Below are positions 59,876 to 64,000 of a stretch of DNA of 64,000 nt, piece after piece; position 1 is the stretch's first letter; each line of letters starts with the position of its first letter. The translations under genes were made by a program, and so were the position numbers. Location of the stretch: contig NZ_GG657906.1 in assembly GCF_000156355.1 (NCBI RefSeq), positions 62,001 through 126,000 on the forward strand, given 5' to 3'. Origin of the DNA: Methylophaga thiooxydans DMS010 (GTDB lineage Bacteria > Pseudomonadota > Gammaproteobacteria > Nitrosococcales > Methylophagaceae). Under the pieces are notes generated by a model. It worked only from the letters and a program-made list of their open reading frames with translations. It made no database searches and was not told where the DNA came from.

Positions 59876-60163
59876 ATGAAAAAATTGACCTTAAGCATTT
59901 TTGCTGGCGCTTTATTAGTTTCTGCTCCAACGTTTGCTGATACAGCAGAGAAAAGCTTTGCTCAGCAAATGGATATGCAAAAAACGCAACTGCGTCCACA
60001 AGCCTTTAATTTCTTCTCAGATCGCTACCTTCAAACGCATACACAAAAAACAGCCAGCCTGACATTTAAGGCTCAGCTGGATAGCCAGAAAGGCTTATTA
60101 AGAACACAAGAGTTTAATCCCATTAGTGATGCGTACATGCAGGTCAAAGCGCGTCAATCTTAA
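59876..60163 (+). CDS. Small secreted protein with internal duplication
   Basis: A 95-residue protein with a signal peptide (MKKLTLSIFAGALLVSAPTFAD). The mature part has two diverged copies of a roughly 30-residue unit: KSFAQQMDMQKTQLRPQAF with FNFFSDRYLQT, and LTFKAQLDSQKGLLRTQEF with NPISDAYMQV. Each has a helical start and ends SDxYxQ. No family is recognised. It has its own upstream region of 186 bp, where nothing else was identified, and a strong terminator. Confidence 0.8.
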   Translation: MKKLTLSIFAGALLVSAPTFADTAEKSFAQQMDMQKTQLRPQAFNFFSDRYLQTHTQKTASLTFKAQLDSQKGLLRTQEFNPISDAYMQVKARQS

Positions 60164-60182
60164 TCGTAGCGTTTAAACAAAC

Positions 60183-60212
60183 AAAAAACCCGGCCTTGGC
60201 CGGGTTTTTTTT
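60183..60212. terminator. Rho-independent terminator, probably bidirectional
   Basis: CCCGGCC (60189-60195), TT, GGCCGGG (60198-60204), flanked by A6 on the left and T8 on the right. It lies between the convergent repeat-protein and ppiC genes. Confidence 0.93.
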
Positions 60213-60229
60213 GGGTACTAGATAATTCA

Positions 60230-60511
60230 TTACTCTGAACGGCTAGTGACTTCCAACAGATGATAACCAAACTGTGTTTGTACCGGGCCTTGAACGGTAT
60301 TCACTGGCGCAGAAAACACAACTTTATCAAACTCTGGCACCATCATGCCGGGGCCAAATTCACCTAAATCGCCGCCACTACGGCCTGACGGGCATGAAGA
60401 ATGTTCTTTAGCGATGTCGGCAAAATCGGCACCTTGTTCGATTTCACGTTTCAGTTCCAGACAGATTTCTTCACTCTCGACCAGAATATGTCTTGCGGTT
60501 GCTTTTGCCAT
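60230..60511 (-). CDS. ppiC: Parvulin-type peptidyl-prolyl isomerase PpiC
   Basis: A 93-residue single-domain cytoplasmic rotamase of the parvulin family. It has ARHILVESEEICLELK, CPSGRSGGDLGEFGPGMMVPEF and the closing VQTQFGYHLLEV. The start MAKATARHILV at 60511 matches E. coli PpiC and is preferred to 60520. The single domain lacks a signal or chaperone domain. Confidence 0.95.
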   Translation of the reverse strand: MAKATARHILVESEEICLELKREIEQGADFADIAKEHSSCPSGRSGGDLGEFGPGMMVPEFDKVVFSAPVNTVQGPVQTQFGYHLLEVTSRSE

Positions 60512-60550
60512 TTCTTTCAATCTCGTTTGCTAAAACTTTTATTATAACAG

Positions 60551-61237
60551 TTATGTGCTCGCTTTGAGACTGTCGAGCAGGGCTTGTGCAGTTACGACGG
60601 AAGATTGTGGGTTTTGCCCCGTGATTACTAAACCGTCTGCACAATAATAAGCCGCCCAGTCATCCGCTTTGGTGTAACAACTTCCTTGCGCCTTTAATGC
60701 ATCTTCCAACAGGTATGGCACGATATGAGTCAGGCCAACGCCTTCTTCTTCTGTGTTGCTGAAGCCGGTCACCGATTTATTTTTAATGATGGAATCACCA
60801 TTCGGTGCTTTGACATTTAATAACACAGCAGGCGCATGACAAACCGTCGCTACAGGCTTACCCTGAGCGATGAAGTCTTGGATAAGGTTGATTGAGTAGG
60901 GTGAACAGTACAAATCCCATAATGGGCCATGTCCACCGGGATAGAACACCGCATCGTAATCATCAGCTCTGAGTTGTGCCAACGGTAATGTATTGGCTAA
61001 TTGCTTTTGTGCAGCTGTATCAGTGTCAAAACGATGTGTCGATTCAGTCTGAAAGTCAGCAGCGGTACTTTTAGGATCCAGTGGTGGTTGGCCACCGTTG
61101 GGCGAGGCGATGGTAACGTCAATATCGGCATCTTTGAAAACATAAAATGGGGCAGCGAATTCCTCAAGCCAGAATCCCGTTTTTTCTCCAGTCGTTCCTA
61201 ACCGATCATGTGATGTCAGTACCATTAAAATGTGCAT
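60551..61237 (-). CDS. DJ-1/PfpI family type 1 glutamine amidotransferase-like protein
   Basis: A 228-residue protein of the Hsp31/DJ-1 group. The nucleophile elbow is TVCHAPAVLLN with Cys near residue 121, preceded by PGGHGPLWDLY. Members act as glyoxalase III, deglycase or chaperone; which applies is not decided by sequence. It starts MHILMVLTSHDRLG with AGGAGG upstream and is divergent from metY. Confidence 0.88.
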   Translation of the reverse strand: MHILMVLTSHDRLGTTGEKTGFWLEEFAAPFYVFKDADIDVTIASPNGGQPPLDPKSTAADFQTESTHRFDTDTAAQKQLANTLPLAQLRADDYDAVFYPGGHGPLWDLYCSPYSINLIQDFIAQGKPVATVCHAPAVLLNVKAPNGDSIIKNKSVTGFSNTEEEGVGLTHIVPYLLEDALKAQGSCYTKADDWAAYYCADGLVITGQNPQSSVVTAQALLDSLKAST

Positions 61238-61335
61238 GAAACCTCCTATAGCTGTGGTAAATGACTAGTGACATTGTATTGTTGACAGTTCATCATGCGT
61301 ATTTACTTCACGTTATAAGAAAGAGAGAGAAAACA

Positions 61336-62610
61336 ATGAAAATAGAAACCTTATGTCTGCACGAGGGGTATGAGACGGATCCTGTTACCAAATCATGCGC
61401 GGTTCCTATTTATCAAACAGTAGCCTATGAATTTGATAATGCGCAGCATGGTGCTGACTTGTTTAATCTGGATGTACCGGGAAATATCTATTCACGCATT
61501 ATGAACCCAACCTGGGATGTGCTTGAAAAGCGTGTTGCAGCATTAGAGGGAGGCCTCGCGGCATTAGCCGTTTCTGCCGGTAGTGCTGCGATTCACTATG
61601 CCATTTTGACCATTGCTGAGGCTGGCGACAATATTGTCACAACGCCACAATTATACGGTGGCACTTACACCTTATTTGCTCATATGCTGCCTAAACTGGG
61701 TATTGAGGTGCGCTTTGCTGCAACTGACCAACCAGAAGCAATGGCGAGTCTGATTGATGACAATACCAAAGCCGTGTTTTGTGAAACCATAGGCAATCCA
61801 GCCGGTAATATCATTGATATTGAAGCCGTTGCACAACTTGCTCACGCACAGGGTGTGCCATTGATTGTTGATAACACGGTTGCCACGCCGGCTCTGCTAA
61901 GGCCTATCGATTACGGGGCAGACATTGTCGTGCATTCACTGACTAAGTACATGGGCGGTCATGGCACAACACTGGGCGGTATTATTGTTGATTCAGGTAA
62001 ATTCCCCTGGACTCAACACAAAGCGAAATTCCCTATGTTGAATGAGCCGGAAGCGGCCTATCATGGCGTTGTTTATACGGAGCAGTTTGGCGAAGCGGCT
62101 TTCATAGCAAGGGCAAGAACAGTACCGCTGCGTAACACCGGCTCTGCCTTATCGCCGATGAATGCATTCATGTTATTACAAGGTATTGAAACCTTACCGT
62201 TACGAATGGAACGTCATTGTGAAAACGCTGCTGCGGTTGCCGAGTTTTTATCGCAACATGACAAGGTTGAATGGGTTAATTATGCCGGCCTGGAAACTGA
62301 CAAGTATCATCGGTTGGCACAAAAATACTTTGATGGTAAACCGTCATCATTACTGACTTTCGGCATTAAAGGTGGATTTGAAGCTGGCGTTAAATTTTAC
62401 GATGCGCTGAACATGATCAAACGCTTGGTTAACATTGGTGATACAAAAACCTTAGCTTGTCATCCAGCTTCGACGACTCACCGTCAGCTTGAACCCCACG
62501 AATTAAAAACAGCAGGTGTAACGCCAGAAATGTTGCGACTTTGTGTGGGAATAGAACATATCGATGACATCTTGGCCGACATTAGCCAAGCATTTGAGGC
62601 CGTTAAATAA
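61336..62610 (+). CDS. metY: O-acetylhomoserine sulfhydrylase (MetY-type)
   Basis: PLP enzyme making homocysteine from O-acetylhomoserine and sulfide, one step before methionine. The 424-residue length and motifs (SRIMNPTWDVLEKR, QLYGGTYTLF, DNTVATPAL, VVHSLTKYMGGHGTTLGG with the PLP lysine, SHPASTTH-like CHPASTTHRQL) fit MetY rather than MetB. ATG 61336 has AAGAGAGAG upstream and is preferred to 61261. The last 8 bases overlap the convergent hydrolase gene. Confidence 0.95.
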   Translation: MKIETLCLHEGYETDPVTKSCAVPIYQTVAYEFDNAQHGADLFNLDVPGNIYSRIMNPTWDVLEKRVAALEGGLAALAVSAGSAAIHYAILTIAEAGDNIVTTPQLYGGTYTLFAHMLPKLGIEVRFAATDQPEAMASLIDDNTKAVFCETIGNPAGNIIDIEAVAQLAHAQGVPLIVDNTVATPALLRPIDYGADIVVHSLTKYMGGHGTTLGGIIVDSGKFPWTQHKAKFPMLNEPEAAYHGVVYTEQFGEAAFIARARTVPLRNTGSALSPMNAFMLLQGIETLPLRMERHCENAAAVAEFLSQHDKVEWVNYAGLETDKYHRLAQKYFDGKPSSLLTFGIKGGFEAGVKFYDALNMIKRLVNIGDTKTLACHPASTTHRQLEPHELKTAGVTPEMLRLCVGIEHIDDILADISQAFEAVK

Positions 62611-63238
62611 ACTTGCCGTATTGTAAAAATTGAATTGTTTGATGACAAACCTGCCGGTTACGCATGATGAAAGGATGGCTGACCGGCAGAATCAAATGTG
62701 CAGACATGCCCGCTAATTTGGTCGACTCAACACTGACTTTACCATCATTCGGTTTGGGTAATAACGTTGATAAATAGTAGTTAATGGAGCGACTACCCGC
62801 GATGATACCAAGCTCAAAGTTAGCGTCAGGAAGATGATGAGGGATACCTGATGCATCCGTCCCGAGTTGCTGACCTGCAGGGCCATTAAACCAGTGAAAC
62901 AACGGCCAATGTTTCATCCTGTCGACCACTTCAGAGCCTTGATTGGGTGGCGCCAACATAACCACTCTGCCAAGTTTAGGTATCTCATGCTGACTCAGGT
63001 AATAGCGTAAAAGTATTCCTCCTAATGAATGGGTAACAAAGTGGACTTTGTCGCAGTTTGGTATACGCTCGATAAGCTGATCAAACACCTTTTCTGAGAG
63101 CATTTCAATCGACAGTTTCTGCGATGGATAGGAGCAATTATCAACGCTGAATCCCGAACGAATTAAGGTTCTGGATAGGTAGTTCATACTGCGCGATGAT
63201 CTGGCCAGTCCATGTAGCAAAATAACGTGTTGTTTCAT
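62603..63238 (-). CDS. Alpha/beta hydrolase, lipase/esterase-like
   Basis: A 211-residue hydrolase. The nucleophile elbow is THSLGG near residue 70, the N-terminal oxyanion strand is VILLHGLARSSRSMNY, and the catalytic acid and histidine are likely in the C-terminal region around ILPVSHPFIMRN. The substrate is unknown. Similar small cytoplasmic lipase-like proteins are common in gammaproteobacteria. It overlaps metY at its 3' end. Confidence 0.88.
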   Translation of the reverse strand: MKQHVILLHGLARSSRSMNYLSRTLIRSGFSVDNCSYPSQKLSIEMLSEKVFDQLIERIPNCDKVHFVTHSLGGILLRYYLSQHEIPKLGRVVMLAPPNQGSEVVDRMKHWPLFHWFNGPAGQQLGTDASGIPHHLPDANFELGIIAGSRSINYYLSTLLPKPNDGKVSVESTKLAGMSAHLILPVSHPFIMRNRQVCHQTIQFLQYGKFI

Positions 63239-63291
63239 TGGCAGAATAACGGTGATGAGTCCATCACAAGATTACTACTGAACAGTCTGTT

Positions 63292-63765
63292 TTATAAGCC
63301 CATCTCTGAAAGGTTCGGATAGTCATCAGGGCGCGGGCCGGCAGGCCAGTCAAGTTTTCGATCAGCTTCTTTGATTGGCATATCATTGATACTGGCATAG
63401 CGCGTTTGCATCAGGCCGTTTTCATCAAACTCCCAGTTTTCATTTCCATAAGAGCGAAACCAGTTGCCAGCATCGTCACGCCATTCATAAGCAAACCTGA
63501 CAGCAATCCGGTTCGCGTTAAAGGCCCAAAGCTCTTTTACCAGTCGGTAGTCATTTTCGCGTTGCCACTTTTTCGTTAAAAACGTTTTTATTTGTTCACG
63601 ACCATGTGGAAATTCATCACGATTTCGCCAACGACTATTGATGGTATAGGCCAAGGCGACTTTTTCGGGATCTTTTGTATTCCAGGCATTTTCCGCCATG
63701 CGGACTTTTTGTTTTGCACTGGCCTCATCAAAAGGAGGAAAGGGCGGCTTGGTTTCAATAGTCAT
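63292..63765 (-). CDS. DUF1348 (NTF2-like) protein
   Basis: A 157-residue protein of the DUF1348 family within the NTF2-like fold: [38 protein letters not shown] and [14 protein letters not shown]-like [10 protein letters not shown], ending [12 protein letters not shown]. The function is not established. The ATG at 63765 ([12 protein letters not shown]) is favoured. It is divergent from a TetR regulator with a palindrome in between, implying repression by that regulator. Confidence 0.85.
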   Translation of the reverse strand: MTIETKPPFPPFDEASAKQKVRMAENAWNTKDPEKVALAYTINSRWRNRDEFPHGREQIKTFLTKKWQRENDYRLVKELWAFNANRIAVRFAYEWRDDAGNWFRSYGNENWEFDENGLMQTRYASINDMPIKEADRKLDWPAGPRPDDYPNLSEMGL

Positions 63766-63794
63766 AGCGGATCTCTGCATTAGGTAGAACATAT

Positions 63795-63813
63795 TGTCTA
63801 CTCATGGTAGACA
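63795..63813. promoter_or_regulatory. Candidate TetR operator
   Basis: TGTCTAC (63795-63801), TCATG, GTAGACA (63807-63813): a perfect 7-bp inverted repeat in the divergent gap between DUF1348 and tetR, 50 bases before the regulator start and 30 before DUF1348. It is the size and placement typical of a TetR-family operator. Confidence 0.65.
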
Positions 63814-63862
63814 GATCGGTATACCCATATCAAGATGACCATGAGAAGAGTACGGAATAGAG

Positions 63863-64000
63863 ATGAACAAACGACAGCAACTTATCGAGCAAGCCTTTCA
63901 GCTGTTTTATCAGCAGGGTATTCATGCCGTGGGAATAAACCAGATAGTGAGGCAAGCAAAGGTCGCTAAGAAGACCTTGTATTCACACTTTGAAAGTAAA
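63863..64000 (+). CDS. TetR/AcrR family transcriptional regulator, 3' end outside window
   Basis: Only the first 46 codons are in the window. They encode the DNA-binding helix-turn-helix: LIEQAFQLFYQQGIHAVGI, then NQIVRQAKVAKKTLYSHFESK, the classic TetR pattern. GGAA about 7 bases upstream of ATG 63863. It is likely autoregulated and represses the divergent DUF1348 gene through the palindrome at 63795-63813. The ligand domain lies outside the window. Confidence 0.9.
   Translation, partial: MNKRQQLIEQAFQLFYQQGIHAVGINQIVRQAKVAKKTLYSHFESK

Overview
The window reads as an ordinary stretch of a gammaproteobacterial chromosome of moderate GC content. Gene density is high, there are no tRNA or rRNA genes, and no phage or insertion-sequence genes were seen. 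Supporting gene-order signatures are gyrA-serC-pheA-ispH, purM/purN-DUF3108, DUF2066-CDP-alcohol transferase-PerM-Hda-recJ-dinG, rluE-nudJ-mnmA-hflD with purB nearby, and MotY. A homodimeric AceE-type pyruvate dehydrogenase, a ThiDE fusion, a pseudoazurin-like cupredoxin and an EGKCG copper-RiPP locus make a marine methylotroph or sulfur-oxidiser-like gammaproteobacterium such as Methylophaga plausible. The genus is an inference and was not tested.

Layout. 1-2000: pseudoazurin-like cupredoxin (5' end cut), periplasmic Cu/Zn superoxide dismutase, an unknown ORF and a YnfA-type membrane protein. 2022-3550: small genes (GFA-family enzyme, unknown ORF, zinc-ribbon membrane protein) separated by palindromic attC-like sites with no integrase in view; I read this as an integron cassette remnant. 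3670-9880: Smr-domain protein, then a TPP riboswitch and the thiamine operon thiC-thiO-thiS-thiG-thiDE, with a likely Shine-Dalgarno-sequestering hairpin. 9895-13889: membrane-anchored coiled-coil protein, CPA-type Na+/H+ antiporter with a TrkA-N-like domain, MotY-like protein and apt. 13988-23904: lipoprotein, gyrA, serC, pheA, ispH, then an incomplete-looking peptide ABC transporter. 23882-27713: DUF1244, then an ECF sigma/anti-sigma pair divergent from an EGKCG-repeat metal-RiPP precursor (HvfA-like), a DoxX/HvfX-like membrane protein, and the periplasmic methionine sulfoxide reductase MsrP-MsrQ. 27908-33636: pyruvate dehydrogenase aceE-aceF-lpd. 33744-36924: Dam-like methylase, argG and a diguanylate cyclase. 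36930-40211: nitroreductase, secretin-N-like protein, degenerate PLD-like protein and purB. 40329-43640: acnB and fetB. 43637-46371: hflD, mnmA, nudJ and rluE. 46553-51500: slyD, mutarotase, PGPGW-type membrane protein, nudF, DUF3108, purN and purM. 51563-59689: DUF2066, CDP-alcohol transferase, PerM, hda, phosphoglycerate-mutase-like protein, recJ and dinG. 59876-end: duplicated-repeat secreted protein, ppiC, DJ-1/PfpI protein, metY, lipase-like hydrolase, and DUF1348 divergent from a TetR regulator (3' end cut) with a clear palindromic operator.

The most interesting locus is 24143-27713. It has an ECF-type promoter-like sequence, a Cys-rich precursor with four 16-residue repeats, a membrane partner, and a periplasmic protein-repair system in one apparent regulon, while the DUF692/DUF2063 maturation pair normally next to such precursors is absent from the neighbourhood. 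The second is the integrase-less cassette array at 2022-3550.
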